A stretch of DNA of 64,000 nucleotides from Bradyrhizobium sp. 199 (GCF_023073355.1 NZ_JADPJI010000008.1:496001-560000); one strand, 5' to 3'; shown: positions 41,509 through 53,626, numbered from the stretch's first letter. Notes: generated by a model not told the origin, from the sequence alone. Program-made: numbers and translations.

Positions 41509-42114
41509 TCACTGGGTCGAACGGCGCAGCTCCAGCGGGCCCTCGATCTTGGCAGGCTCCGGCTTGGTGTCCGACTTCACCGGCTCAAGCCGGCTGCTCT
41601 CCACACGCGGCGTCTCCACGCGCGCGGCAATCTCGGTGTTGGACGGACCGACCGAACCGGTGTGCTCCGACCTGTGCAACGAGCGCGGCCGCGCCGCGGC
41701 GCGGGCCATCAGCATCTGGTTGCCGCCCTGGTGATGGAAGTCGCAATAGGCGAAGCCCATGCCCGACACCGAGCCGCGGAAGCTGCGATCATCGGTCTTT
41801 TCAAGATTGAAACAGGGCTCGAACGGAATCCCCTTGATCGACGCGCAGACGTTCTGGCCGCGGATCTGGAGCGTGTTGCCGGGCAAGCGGAGATGCTTCA
41901 CCGGGCCTGCGCCCGAGAACTGCACCGCACCGGCGGCACCGAGGTCGTCGAGGATGCGGCCTGCACCGCGGGTGCCGTCGAAACACGTGAAGGCGAACAC
42001 TTTGCCGGCCACGAAGCGACGCGCCTCGTCGGCATTCATGCTTCCGGCAACGGCCGGCGCAAACGTTGCTGCCGCCGTGACAGCCCCCAACACAATACGC
42101 GCAAGCATGCTCAA
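41509..42114 (-). CDS. Secreted protein with Pro/Glu-rich tail, function unknown
   Basis: A 201-residue exported protein. The signal peptide is about residues 1-23 (ending APAVAG). The mature part has four Cys that could pair (FTCFDG, NVCASI, EPCFNL, AYCDF), suggesting a disulfide-stabilised periplasmic domain up to about residue 130, followed by a low-complexity charged tail (VETPRVESSRLEPVKSDTKP). No family recognised. The start could be ATG 42114 or 42108. Confidence 0.7.
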   Translation of the reverse strand: MSMLARIVLGAVTAAATFAPAVAGSMNADEARRFVAGKVFAFTCFDGTRGAGRILDDLGAAGAVQFSGAGPVKHLRLPGNTLQIRGQNVCASIKGIPFEPCFNLEKTDDRSFRGSVSGMGFAYCDFHHQGGNQMLMARAAARPRSLHRSEHTGSVGPSNTEIAARVETPRVESSRLEPVKSDTKPEPAKIEGPLELRRSTQ

Positions 42115-42220
42115 CTCCGAACCGACCCCGCAGCGGGCGATGCCTTATCTCTTTACCTGCTGCTTACCATACTAACCATGGCGACATTGAAGCAGCTTGG
42201 TTGGTAAAGTCTGAACGCCG

Positions 42221-43207
42221 TTAGACAATTTTTACCACGATGCGGCCGCGGACCTGGCCGGCGAGGATTTTCGCGCCCCATTCCGGAACTTCCTCGAGTG
42301 GTATTTCCTGAGTGATTCCAGATAGTTTTGTCCGATCCAGATCGGACGCCAAGCGCTGCCAGGCGGCCTTTCGCGGCTCGATCGGGCACATCACCGAATC
42401 GATGCCGAGAAGGCACACCCCGCGCAAAATGAAGGGTGCGACAGATGACGGCAGGTCCATGCCGGCGGCCAGGCCACAGGCCGCGATTGCCCCACCGTAT
42501 TTCGTCATCGACAGCAAATTCGCCAGTGTGGTCGAGCCGACGCTGTCGACGCCGCCCGCCCAGCGCTCCTTCGCAATCGGCTTGGCCGGTGCCGACAATT
42601 CGTTGCGGTCGATGATCTCGGCCGCGCCGATCTCTTTCAGGTAGTCGGCCTCCGAGGCGCGGCCGGTCGACGCGATGACGTGGTAGCCGAGTTTCGAAAG
42701 CACGGCGATGGCGACCGAGCCGACGCCACCGGCAGCACCCGTCACCACCACGGGACCGCTCTTCGGCGACAGACCGTGCTTCTCCAGAGCCAGCACCGAG
42801 AGCATCGCGGTGAAGCCGGCGGTGCCGATCGCCATGGCATCGCGCGCCGACAGGCCTTGCGGCAAGGCGACCAGCCAGTCGCCCTTCACCCGCGCCTTCT
42901 CGGCATAGGCGCCAAGATGGGTCTCGCCCATGCCCCAGCCGGTGCAGACGACTTTGTCGCCCGCCTTCCATTGCGGATGCGAGGATTGCTCGACGGTGCC
43001 GGCGAAGTCGATGCCGGCGATCATCGGAAAGCGGCGCACCACCGGCGCCTTGCCGGTGAGCGCAAGGCCGTCCTTGTAGTTCAGCGTCGACCATTCGACG
43101 CGGACGGTGACGTCGCCGTCCATCAGCTCGGCTTCGTCGAACTGCGTCAGTGCGGCGGTGGTGCCCTTGTCCGCCTTATCGATCCGGATCGCCTTGAATG
43201 TGGCCAC
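42221..43207 (-). CDS. acuI: Acrylyl-CoA reductase/quinone oxidoreductase (AcuI/YhdH, MDR family)
   Basis: A 328-residue zinc-independent medium-chain dehydrogenase. Family blocks are FKAIRIDKADKGT, VRVEWSTLNYKDGLALTGK, the NADPH-binding VVVTGAAGGVGSVAIAVLSK (about 150-168), and CPIEPRKAAWQRLA. The AcuI/YhdH branch reduces acryloyl-CoA to propionyl-CoA with NADPH, protecting cells from acrylate. No dmd genes are adjacent, so a general detoxification role is likely. It stands alone between the secreted-protein gene and a repeat-containing spacer. Confidence 0.9.
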   Translation of the reverse strand: MATFKAIRIDKADKGTTAALTQFDEAELMDGDVTVRVEWSTLNYKDGLALTGKAPVVRRFPMIAGIDFAGTVEQSSHPQWKAGDKVVCTGWGMGETHLGAYAEKARVKGDWLVALPQGLSARDAMAIGTAGFTAMLSVLALEKHGLSPKSGPVVVTGAAGGVGSVAIAVLSKLGYHVIASTGRASEADYLKEIGAAEIIDRNELSAPAKPIAKERWAGGVDSVGSTTLANLLSMTKYGGAIAACGLAAGMDLPSSVAPFILRGVCLLGIDSVMCPIEPRKAAWQRLASDLDRTKLSGITQEIPLEEVPEWGAKILAGQVRGRIVVKIV

Positions 43208-43282
43208 GACTGAACTCCCTAACTTGTCTGCCTGGGATGTTTAGCCGATCAGGCCGGCTGCGCAACTGGCGCTCCAATACCC

Positions 43283-43321
43283 GAAGTTCGCAACCATATC
43301 GGCACGCGGGGAGCGAACTTC
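43283..43321. repeat. GAAGTTCGC palindrome
   Basis: GAAGTTCGC at 43283-43291 pairs exactly with GCGAACTTC at 43313-43321 around a 21-bp loop. It lies in the spacer between the AcuI and MFS genes, 26 bp from a second, larger palindrome. Confidence 0.5.
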
Positions 43322-43347
43322 AGAGGAGCGGCAGCAAAGAAATCATC

Positions 43348-43425
43348 CTAGTGCCGGTTATCGATTTGAACTTCCTGAACGAATTCGCGGCTTGCTCCGC
43401 AGGAACTTCAAATCGCCGGCACTAG
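43348..43425. repeat. 78-bp inverted repeat overlapping the end of the MFS gene
   Basis: The arms CTAGTGCCGG/CCGGCACTAG and CGATTTGAA/TTCAAATCG pair, and TTCCTG/CAGGAA extends the stem. The right arm covers the last codons and stop (43408-43410) of the MFS gene, so the repeat supplies its C-terminus (VPAI-stop). Confidence 0.8.
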
Positions 43426-44658
43426 CCGCTGAACCGGTTTTTCCACGATCGGAAGATTGATCAGCGCCGAGAGCACGCCGAACAGGATCGAGAGCCACCA
43501 GATCGGCGTATAAGACCCGAAGCGTTCGAAGACGATGCCCCCTAACCAGACGCCCAGGAAGCCGCCGACCTGATGGCTGACGAAGGCGAAGCCGTAGAGC
43601 GTTGCAAACCAGCGCGTGCCGAACATCAGCGCAACCAGCGCCGAGGTCGGCGGCACCGTCGACAGCCAGGTCAGGCCGGAGACCGCACCGAATGCGATCG
43701 CCGAGAACGGCGTGATCGGGAACGTGATGAAGGCGAGGATCGCCAGTGCGCGCGTGAAGTAGATGGTCGAGAGGATGTAGCGCTTGGGCAGTGAGGTCTG
43801 CAGATAGCCGACGCTCAGCGATCCCACGATGTTGAACAGGCCGATCGCCGCGATCACCCAGCCGCCGGTCTGGGCGGAGATGCCGCGATCGACCAGGAAG
43901 GCCGGCAGATGCACGGTGATGAAGGCGAGCTGGAACCCGCAGGTGAAGAAGCCGAGCACCAGCAGCACATAGGAGCGGTGGCCGAAGGCTTCGGCAAGCG
44001 CCCTGGTGAAGGTCTGATCATCCGCCGGCGTCGTGGTCGCCGCACTTGCGACCGGCGGCGTCGAGAGCGCCAGCGACAGCGGGATGATCAGCAACATCAG
44101 GAAGCCGAACACGGAAAGCGCCTGCTGCCAGCCGAAATTGTCGATCAAGGCGACGCCGATCGGCGCGAACAGGAACTGCCCGAATGATCCCGCCGCCGTG
44201 CCGGCACCAAGCGCAAGGCCGCGCTTCTCGGCCGGCAGGAGCTTGGTGAACGCCGACAGCACCAGATTGAACGAGCAGCCGGCAAGACCAAAACCGACCA
44301 TGACGCCCGCACCGAGGTTGAGCGACAACGGCGTCGAGGAGTAGCGCATCAACAGCAGGCCGCCGGCATAGAGCAGAGCGCCGACGCACATCACCCGGAA
44401 CAGGCCGAAGCGATCGGCGACCGCGCCGGCGAGCGGCTGGCCCAAGCCCCACAACAGATTCTGCACGGCAATCGCGAGACCAAACACGTCGCGACCCCAG
44501 GAGAATTCGTGACTCATCGGCTGCACGAAGAAGCCGAGCGCCGAGCGCGGACCGAAGCCCAGCATGCCGATCGCACAACCGCAGAGAATGATGATGGCCG
44601 GGGTGCGCCAGCTGGAGGAACGTGAGGCCGGAGCAAGTTCGCTCGCTGATGTCGACAT
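43408..44658 (-). CDS. MFS transporter (oxalate/formate antiporter-like)
   Basis: A 416-residue, twelve-span major facilitator. The N-terminus has WRTPAIIILCGCAIGMLGFG and then GPRSALGFFVQPMSHEFSWG, the opening usual in the OFA/YbfB-like families, followed by GQPLAGAVADRFGLFRV (motif A region). GAGGAACACC precedes ATG 44658; a longer frame to 44712 lacks support. Likely a carboxylate or small-organic-acid carrier. The end of the gene runs into a palindromic repeat that provides the stop codon. It is divergent from nadABC. Confidence 0.88.
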   Translation of the reverse strand: MSTSASELAPASRSSSWRTPAIIILCGCAIGMLGFGPRSALGFFVQPMSHEFSWGRDVFGLAIAVQNLLWGLGQPLAGAVADRFGLFRVMCVGALLYAGGLLLMRYSSTPLSLNLGAGVMVGFGLAGCSFNLVLSAFTKLLPAEKRGLALGAGTAAGSFGQFLFAPIGVALIDNFGWQQALSVFGFLMLLIIPLSLALSTPPVASAATTTPADDQTFTRALAEAFGHRSYVLLVLGFFTCGFQLAFITVHLPAFLVDRGISAQTGGWVIAAIGLFNIVGSLSVGYLQTSLPKRYILSTIYFTRALAILAFITFPITPFSAIAFGAVSGLTWLSTVPPTSALVALMFGTRWFATLYGFAFVSHQVGGFLGVWLGGIVFERFGSYTPIWWLSILFGVLSALINLPIVEKPVQRLVPAI

Positions 44659-44878
44659 GGTGTTCCTCGTCTGTCTGTGGCGACTCGCAAGCGGCGCCCG
44701 CAACCATGCCATTTAATGCACTTGCATGAAAATCCCAAGTCTAAAACGGTTGCATTCCGCGGGGAGCTGCCGCGGAAGCATTGCGTTTCAATGTGGCCTC
44801 GTCGATGCGCCAAGCCGAGCTTGACGGAAATGTGTTTGGCAGGATCTGGCGATGATCAGGAGAGCGTGTTATTTGTGA

Positions 44879-44899
44879 TTTGCTCAAAGTGAGTATATT
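44879..44899. promoter_or_regulatory. NadQ-type operator candidate 1 upstream of nadA
   Basis: TTTGCTCA-AAG-TGAGTATA (44879-44897), directly overlapping the -10-like TATATT (44894-44899). The right half is identical to that of the second palindrome at 44954-44972. The left half differs from a perfect palindrome at two positions. Placed 97 bp before the nadA ATG. Confidence 0.6.
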
Positions 44900-44953
44900 A
44901 GATCCTTGACGAAGTCCGCGGCGGCCTCTCGGCCGGATCAATCAGGCCTCGCA

Positions 44954-44974
44954 TATGCTCAGTATGAGTATAAT
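44954..44974 (+). promoter_or_regulatory. NadQ-type operator candidate 2 overlapping the nadA -10 box
   Basis: TATGCTCA-GTA-TGAGTATA (44954-44972), one mismatch from perfect, overlapping a consensus -10 TATAAT (44969-44974). A repressor here would block RNA polymerase. Its centre is 75 bp from that of candidate 1, about seven helical turns. A ribosome-binding site GGGAGG and the nadA ATG follow at 44984 and 44995. Confidence 0.65.
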
Positions 44975-44994
44975 CGCCTGCAAGGGAGGCCTCG

Positions 44995-46113
44995 ATGCCG
45001 ATCTCTGGAATTTACGGTCCGGACGACTTTGCCAACCGGCCCCAGGGCCAACCTCAGAGCCAAGTCACCGCCACTCCCCGTGCCACACCGGCACGAACAG
45101 GCCCCCCGCTGCCGACGCCCTCGCTGGCATGGACGCCGGAGATCGCGCGTGCCACCGCGCCGCTCTATGAACGTGTGAAGCACGTGATCCCACCGATCGA
45201 GTGGCCGCTGCTGGCGCCGACGATCCATGCGATCAACGAGCTGAAGCGCGCGCGCGGCGCGGTGATCCTCGCGCACAATTATCAGTCTCCGGAGATCTTC
45301 CACTGCGTCGCCGATATCGGCGGCGATTCGCTTCAGCTCGCCGTCGAAGCCAGCAAGGTGAAGGCCGGCATCATCGTCCAGTGCGGCGTGCACTTCATGG
45401 CGGAGACGTCGAAACTGCTCAACCCGGACAAGACGGTGCTGATCCCCGACATGCGCGCCGGCTGCTCGCTCGCCGCAAGCATCACCGGCGCCGACGTCCG
45501 CCTGCTCCGCGAAAGATTTCCCGGCGTGCCGGTCGTCGCCTATGTCAACACCTCCGCGGAGGTGAAGGCCGAGGTCGACATCTGCTGTACCTCGTCAAAC
45601 GCGGTGCAGGTGGTCGAGAGCCTCGGCGCTCGAAGCGTGATCTTCCTGCCCGATCGCTACCTGGCAACTTACGTAGCCTCGCAGACCGACGTGAAGATCA
45701 TCGCCTGGAAGGGCGCCTGCGAGGTGCACGAACGCTTCACCGGCCAAGAACTGCGCGCGTTTCGTGAGGCCGATCCCTCGGTGCAGATCATCGCGCATCC
45801 GGAGTGCCCGCCGGACGTGCTGGCGGAAGCCGACTTCACCGGCTCGACCGCCCACATGATCAGCTGGGTACGCGAAAAGCGGCCGCGGCGGCTGGTGATG
45901 ATCACGGAGTGCTCGATGGCCGACAATGTCCGCGCCGAGCTCCCCGACGTGGAGATGCTGCGCCCCTGCAACCTCTGCCCGCACATGAAGCGCATCACGC
46001 TCGCGAACATCCTGGAGAGCCTGCTGACGCTCCGCGAGGAGGTCACGGTCGATCCCGCGCTGGCAGTGCGCGCGCGGCGTTCGGTGGAGCGGATGATCAA
46101 TCTGAAGAATTGA
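44995..46113 (+). CDS. nadA: Quinolinate synthase
   Basis: A 372-residue NadA, which condenses iminoaspartate with dihydroxyacetone phosphate to quinolinate using a [4Fe-4S] cluster. Family blocks are AVILAHNYQSPEIFH, IVQCGVHFMAETSK, DMRAGCSLAASI, VVAYVNTSAEVKAEVDICCTS, HPECPP and PCNLCPHMKRITL; the three cluster cysteines are among the Cys of QCGVH, ICCTS and NLCPHM. An N-terminal extension of about 35 Pro/Ala-rich residues precedes the domain. GGGAGG sits before the ATG. First gene of nadABC, 9 bp before nadB. Confidence 0.96.
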   Translation: MPISGIYGPDDFANRPQGQPQSQVTATPRATPARTGPPLPTPSLAWTPEIARATAPLYERVKHVIPPIEWPLLAPTIHAINELKRARGAVILAHNYQSPEIFHCVADIGGDSLQLAVEASKVKAGIIVQCGVHFMAETSKLLNPDKTVLIPDMRAGCSLAASITGADVRLLRERFPGVPVVAYVNTSAEVKAEVDICCTSSNAVQVVESLGARSVIFLPDRYLATYVASQTDVKIIAWKGACEVHERFTGQELRAFREADPSVQIIAHPECPPDVLAEADFTGSTAHMISWVREKRPRRLVMITECSMADNVRAELPDVEMLRPCNLCPHMKRITLANILESLLTLREEVTVDPALAVRARRSVERMINLKN

Positions 46114-46122
46114 GAGCACAGC

Positions 46123-47712
46123 ATGCAACACAACATCCACAACCTCGCCCGCAGCACCGACGACATCATCATCGTCGGCGGCGGCCTTGCCGGACTGTTC
46201 TGCGCGCTGAAGCTCGCGCCGCGGCCGGTGACCTTGATCTCGGCCGCGCCGCTCGGCCAGGGCGCGTCATCCGCATGGGCGCAAGGCGGCATCGCCGCGG
46301 CGGTGGCCGAAGGCGACACGCCGGAAGCACACGCAGCCGACACGGTCGCGGTCGGTGGCGGCCTCGTCGACGCGGCCGTCGCACTCGGGATCGCCCGCGA
46401 GGCCGCGCCGCGCATTCATGATCTCCTCGCCTATGGCGTGCCGTTCGACCGCGATCTCGAAGGCAGGCTCGCCGTCGGACGCGAAGCGGCACATTCCGCC
46501 CGGCGCATCGTGCATGTGCGGGGCGACGGGGCTGGCGCGGCGATCATCGCGGCCTTGAGCCAAGCGGTGCGCCGCACGCCGTCGATCCGTGTCATCGAAG
46601 GTCTCGTCGCTGAAGCCCTCCTGACCGAGGCCAGCGCCGTCGCCGGCCTTCAGCTGCGCGAGACCGTCAACCCGTCGGCGACGCCGCTCCTGCTCGCCGC
46701 GCGCGCGGTGGTGCTTGCCACCGGTGGCATTGGACATCTCTATGCGGTCACGACCAATCCGCCCGAGGCCAGCGGATCCGGCCTCGCCATCGCGGCGCGC
46801 GCCGGTGCCGTGATCGCCGATCCCGAATTCGTCCAGTTCCACCCCACCGCCATCAGTGTCGGACGCGATCCGGCACCGCTCGCCACCGAAGCGCTGCGCG
46901 GCGAAGGCGCGACGCTGATCAACGGCAAAGGCGAACGCTTCATGGCGGCGCGCCACCCGCTCGCAGAGCTCGCGCCGCGCGACATCGTGGCGCGCGGCGT
47001 GTTCGCCGAGATCGCCGCCGGCCGCGGCGCCTTTCTCGACGCGCGGCAGGCGCTGGGCGCGCGCTTCGCGGACAAATTTCCGACCGTCCATGCGAGCTGC
47101 ATCGCCGCCGGTATCGATCCAGCGACGCAAATCATCCCGATCGCGCCTGCCGCACACTACCATATGGGCGGCGTCGCGGTGGACGAACGCGGCCGCAGCT
47201 CCATTGACGGGCTCTGGGCCGGCGGCGAGGTCTCGTCGACCGGCGCACACGGCGCCAATCGGCTCGCCTCGAATTCGCTGCTCGAGGCCGTGGTCTACGC
47301 CGCACGAATTGCCGACGACATTGCCGGCCGTACGCTGCCCTCGCCCGCCCGCCTTCCCGACGCACCGCTCGCACCGCGCGGCGGCTCGCCGGATCCGGCG
47401 GTCGTGCAGCGGCTGCGGGCGATGATGAGCGCGCATGTCGGCGTGGTCCGTGAGGGCGACGGTCTCACCGATGCCGTGCACCACTTCGCCGCGCTCGATC
47501 GCGAGGCAACGAGCATCACGCTCCGCAACATGGCGATTTCGGCCCTGCACGTCGCGGCCTCGGCATGGCGCCGACGCGAAAGCCGCGGCGCGCATTTCCG
47601 CGCCGACCATCCGGCCGAAATCCCAGCGCTGGCGCAGAGAACGATGACCTCGCTCGCTACGGCGCGCGAGATCGCAGAAAGCCTCAGCGCGTTGCCGCGC
47701 GCAGCCCCATGA
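46123..47712 (+). CDS. nadB: L-aspartate oxidase
   Basis: A 529-residue flavoenzyme oxidising L-aspartate to iminoaspartate for NadA. The FAD-binding IIIVGGGLAGLFCALKL is near residues 12-28, then GASSAWAQGGIAAAV, RIVHVRGDGAGAAII, GGIGHLYAVTTNPPEASGSG, EFVQFHPTAI and the catalytic-region AHYHMGGVAVDERGRS. A fumarate-reductase-type C-terminal domain completes it. Second gene of the operon, 9 bp after nadA and 19 bp before nadC, so iminoaspartate, which is unstable, can be passed on promptly. Confidence 0.96.
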   Translation: MQHNIHNLARSTDDIIIVGGGLAGLFCALKLAPRPVTLISAAPLGQGASSAWAQGGIAAAVAEGDTPEAHAADTVAVGGGLVDAAVALGIAREAAPRIHDLLAYGVPFDRDLEGRLAVGREAAHSARRIVHVRGDGAGAAIIAALSQAVRRTPSIRVIEGLVAEALLTEASAVAGLQLRETVNPSATPLLLAARAVVLATGGIGHLYAVTTNPPEASGSGLAIAARAGAVIADPEFVQFHPTAISVGRDPAPLATEALRGEGATLINGKGERFMAARHPLAELAPRDIVARGVFAEIAAGRGAFLDARQALGARFADKFPTVHASCIAAGIDPATQIIPIAPAAHYHMGGVAVDERGRSSIDGLWAGGEVSSTGAHGANRLASNSLLEAVVYAARIADDIAGRTLPSPARLPDAPLAPRGGSPDPAVVQRLRAMMSAHVGVVREGDGLTDAVHHFAALDREATSITLRNMAISALHVAASAWRRRESRGAHFRADHPAEIPALAQRTMTSLATAREIAESLSALPRAAP

Positions 47713-47731
47713 TCGCCTGACGGAGTTCCCC

Positions 47732-48610
47732 ATGATCACCCCGAACTCATTGCTCAACCCCGACGCCTTTCTTTCGCCGCTCGTCATCGACGAAGCCGTG
47801 CAGCGCGCGCTCGACGAGGACCTCGGCCGCGCCGGCGACATCACCTCGCTTGCGGCGATCCCGGATGCGACCAGGGCAGAGGCGGTCCTGGTCGCGCGCC
47901 AGCCCGGCGTGATTGCAGGCCTGCCACTGGCGCTGGCGACATTGCGCAAGCTCTCGCCGGATATCGAGGTGCGTGCGCATGTCCGTGACGCCACACGCGT
48001 TGCCCGACGGCAGCAGCTGCTGACGATCTCTGGCCCTGCGCGCGCCATTCTCACTGCGGAGCGGACCGCACTGAATTTCGTCGGCCGCCTGTCGGGCGTC
48101 GCGACGCTCACGGCAGACTATGTCGCCCGCATCGAAGGCACGCGAATGCGCATCTGCTGCACGCGCAAGACCACGCCAGGGTTCAGGGCGCTGGAGAAAT
48201 ACGCGGTGCGCTGCGGCGGCGGCTTCAATCACCGCTTCGGTCTGGATGATGCGATCCTGATCAAGGACAACCACATCGCGGTTGCCGGGGGCGTCAGGGC
48301 GGTGCTGGAGCGTGCCCGCGCCCATACCGGCCACCTCGTCAAAATCGAGATCGAGGTCGACACGCTGGCGCAATTGCGCGAGGTGCTCGACACCGGGCTG
48401 GCCGACGCCGTGCTGCTCGACAACATGGACCTAGCGACATTGCGGGACGCAGTCCGGCTCAACGAGGGGCGCCTCAAGCTGGAGGCGTCCGGCAGCGTCA
48501 CGCTGGACTCGATCGCGGCGATCGCGGCCACCGGGGTCGACTATGCTTCGGCCGGCGCGCTGACGCATTCGGCGCCGAATTTCGACTGCGCGCTGGATAT
48601 CGAGGCGTGA
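47732..48610 (+). CDS. nadC: Nicotinate-nucleotide pyrophosphorylase (carboxylating)
   Basis: A 292-residue quinolinate phosphoribosyltransferase, turning quinolinate and PRPP into nicotinate mononucleotide. Visible family blocks are ALDEDLGRAGDITS, LTAERTALNFVGRLSGVATL, CCTRKTTPGFRALEKYAVRC, GGFNHRFGLDDAILIKDNH, VEIEV-like KIEIEVDTL and LLDNMDL, with SGSVTLDSIAAIAATGVDY closing the active site. It is the last gene of nadABC and ends 3 bp from the convergent SleB-type gene, with no terminator between. Confidence 0.97.
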   Translation: MITPNSLLNPDAFLSPLVIDEAVQRALDEDLGRAGDITSLAAIPDATRAEAVLVARQPGVIAGLPLALATLRKLSPDIEVRAHVRDATRVARRQQLLTISGPARAILTAERTALNFVGRLSGVATLTADYVARIEGTRMRICCTRKTTPGFRALEKYAVRCGGGFNHRFGLDDAILIKDNHIAVAGGVRAVLERARAHTGHLVKIEIEVDTLAQLREVLDTGLADAVLLDNMDLATLRDAVRLNEGRLKLEASGSVTLDSIAAIAATGVDYASAGALTHSAPNFDCALDIEA

Positions 48611-48613
48611 GGA

Positions 48614-50068
48614 CTACCTGCGCTCCGTAGCGCCCATCTCCGCAGAGCTCTTGGCTTGCTGGGCGAGTTCGGCGGAGAGCGCGGCGGTCTGGGCCGGCGT
48701 GCCCCAGCTTGGTTCCTCGCTGCCGTCGCCCCAGGCGCGCGGGCGGTAGAAGGTGTGCACGCCGGTCTTGTACATCTTCTTCATCTCGGCGACCCAGGAC
48801 GGGCGCACCCAATAGGCGTGATAGTGCGTGGACTTGCCGACCTCGGGCAGCCAGATCTGGCCATCGAGCATGGCTTTTGCGATTTTCTTGGCGCGCTCCC
48901 ACATCTCGGGCTCGCGGATCACGTCGGCATTGTTGTCGCAGGCAAAGGTGAACTGGCAGGCGAGATGACGATGCTTGTTCTGATAGACTGCGCCGCACAC
49001 CGTGTCGGGATATTTGCCGGAGAACACCCGGTTCATCACGACTTGCGCCACCGCCATCTGGCCGCGGACGGCCTCGCCGCGGGACTCGAAGTACACCGCT
49101 TCCGCGAGGCACTTCTCGGACTTCGCGCGCGACTTGTCGTCGAGCGCCAGCCGTTCCACCGGTGATCTGGTGCGTTGGTTGTCGGCGTTGACCTCGCCCT
49201 TCGGCGCGACGCTCTCGCCGCTCTCGATGGCTTTGGCAATGTCCACTGTGGGCGGCGACAGCGAGGCCGTCACCTTCATGTCGCGGTCGGGCATCACGAT
49301 CAGCGGCTCGGCGCCGGGCTGCCAGCTTTCGATACTCTCGAGATTGCCGCCGAGCGCGGAGCTGCCGAAGAACAGATTCGAGGTCTGCACGCGGAAAGGA
49401 TCGCGCGCCGGAGCGGCCGGAACAGTCGCTTGCTTCAGCGCTTCGAGCGGCTGGACGGCGAACCCGCGCGTAGCGTCGCCGGCCTGCGGCGGATTGGCAT
49501 ATTGCGGCAGCGGCGGTGCGCGCAGCGCTTCCTGCAGCTCGGGGTCGAGCGTGGCCGCGGACTCCGGCGACATCGCCTGTGGCAACGCGGCGGTCTTGGT
49601 GCCGAACACCGACCTGTTCGATGTCGCGGGATCTTCCTGCGCCGGCGCCGCAGCAGGCGTGGCCGTTTCGGGAGCCTGAGCCGGGGTGACGGTTGCGAGG
49701 CGATCACCCTTCATGGAGCGATCGACCTTGGGAAAGTCGGAAGCGTGGTAGCGCGGCGGGGCCTGCAGCGCCGGATTGCGGCTGATCGCGCCGGTGACGT
49801 CGCGGCCGTCGATGCTTGCGAGGCGAACCATCGCGCTCTGCGGAACGGAGGTGCCGATCGGGCGCGAAAAACTGTAGGTGGCGAGCTGAATGGACGACGC
49901 CGCGGAGAACACCTGCTTCTGCCAACGCTCGGCGACGCCGGGTTGGCGCGCCAGCAAAGAGGCAATGTCCTGATAGCCGGTCTCTCTCGGCATCAATGCG
50001 AAGATGCAGAGACCGATTCCGAAGGACGCGAACCGCGCGCCCTTCGGATGGTTACGCAACACTGACAT
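48614..50068 (-). CDS. SleB-type cell wall hydrolase
   Basis: A 484-residue envelope protein. An N-terminal uncleaved signal/anchor (about residues 10-27, FASFGIGLCIFALM) is followed by a long Pro/Ala-rich region (about 110-330). The C-terminal Hydrolase_2 (SleB) domain is at about 345-450, with the catalytic Glu in AEAVYFESRGE, and GQMAVAQVVMNRVFSGKYPD and HLACQFTFACDN. SleB proteins cut peptidoglycan glycan strands; in non-spore-formers they act in wall remodelling. ATG 50068 is chosen over an upstream start at 50125. It is convergent with nadC. Confidence 0.88.
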   Translation of the reverse strand: MSVLRNHPKGARFASFGIGLCIFALMPRETGYQDIASLLARQPGVAERWQKQVFSAASSIQLATYSFSRPIGTSVPQSAMVRLASIDGRDVTGAISRNPALQAPPRYHASDFPKVDRSMKGDRLATVTPAQAPETATPAAAPAQEDPATSNRSVFGTKTAALPQAMSPESAATLDPELQEALRAPPLPQYANPPQAGDATRGFAVQPLEALKQATVPAAPARDPFRVQTSNLFFGSSALGGNLESIESWQPGAEPLIVMPDRDMKVTASLSPPTVDIAKAIESGESVAPKGEVNADNQRTRSPVERLALDDKSRAKSEKCLAEAVYFESRGEAVRGQMAVAQVVMNRVFSGKYPDTVCGAVYQNKHRHLACQFTFACDNNADVIREPEMWERAKKIAKAMLDGQIWLPEVGKSTHYHAYWVRPSWVAEMKKMYKTGVHTFYRPRAWGDGSEEPSWGTPAQTAALSAELAQQAKSSAEMGATERR

Positions 50069-50362
50069 CGTTACGCTCACGCTACGCTTACGCCAGAAAA
50101 ATCGAGCCGCAGTACATCCGTGCAATTCGACCTTTATCGTAAGTATCTAATTTAGGTTGCCGGGGCGTTAATCGGCGTTGCGCGTGCGGCACACTCAAGC
50201 GAACACGGGTGTTTTCACGGGGCGACCGCGCAGAGTGGTAAACACGTCCTCACGTGAAGCGGTAAACAACCGGTCAACGCGAATGGTGAAGGAACTCTTG
50301 CTGCCGCGTATCATTACGGGACGCGCGCCGGTTCCCGTCGTTTGCGCGAAGTGCTTCCCCGC

Positions 50363-50478
50363 CGTCATTGCGAGGAGCTCTCGCGACGACGCAATCCCGA
50401 CTGTCTCCGCGGAGGGATTCCAGGATTGCTTCGGCCTTCGCCAAAGCTTCGGCGGACAAGTCGCTGCGGTCGCAATGA
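50363..50478. repeat. CATTGCGAGCGCAGCGAAG palindromic repeat, diverged copy C2
   Basis: CGTCATTGCGAGGAGCTC at the left and GCTGCGGTCGCAATGA at the right pair imperfectly, with inner GGATTCCAGGATTGCTTC material as in the copies at 25895 and 61746, but a longer centre (CTTCGCCAAAGCTTCGG). It fills much of the 486-bp spacer between the SleB gene and ppdK, which otherwise holds nothing I can name. Confidence 0.7.
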
Positions 50479-50500
50479 GGAGTGGCGCGCCGCGCATAAC

Positions 50501-50530
50501 AAAAAGAGGCGGAGCTTTCGCCCCGCCCCT
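50501..50530 (-). terminator. Rho-independent terminator of ppdK
   Basis: On the minus strand AGGGGCGGGGC-GAAA-GCTCCGCCTCT forms an 11-bp stem (with G-T wobbles) capped by a GAAA tetraloop, and is followed directly by TTTTTG. It begins 25 bp after the ppdK stop. Confidence 0.85.
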
Positions 50531-50554
50531 TTCATTCCAGCATTTAGTTCTGTC

Positions 50555-53530
<2,976 letters not shown>

Positions 53531-53626
53531 AGCTTGCACACAACCTGCGAGAGGAATGGGAATTCGCGGGCCTTACACCATTTTGGGCGGGCCCGCGCAA
53601 GTCGGACGGTTCCGGAAAATGAACGC

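Noticed and set aside
43198..43425. 75-codon frame between the AcuI and MFS genes
   Set aside because: Covers two palindromic repeats; no independent evidence of coding.
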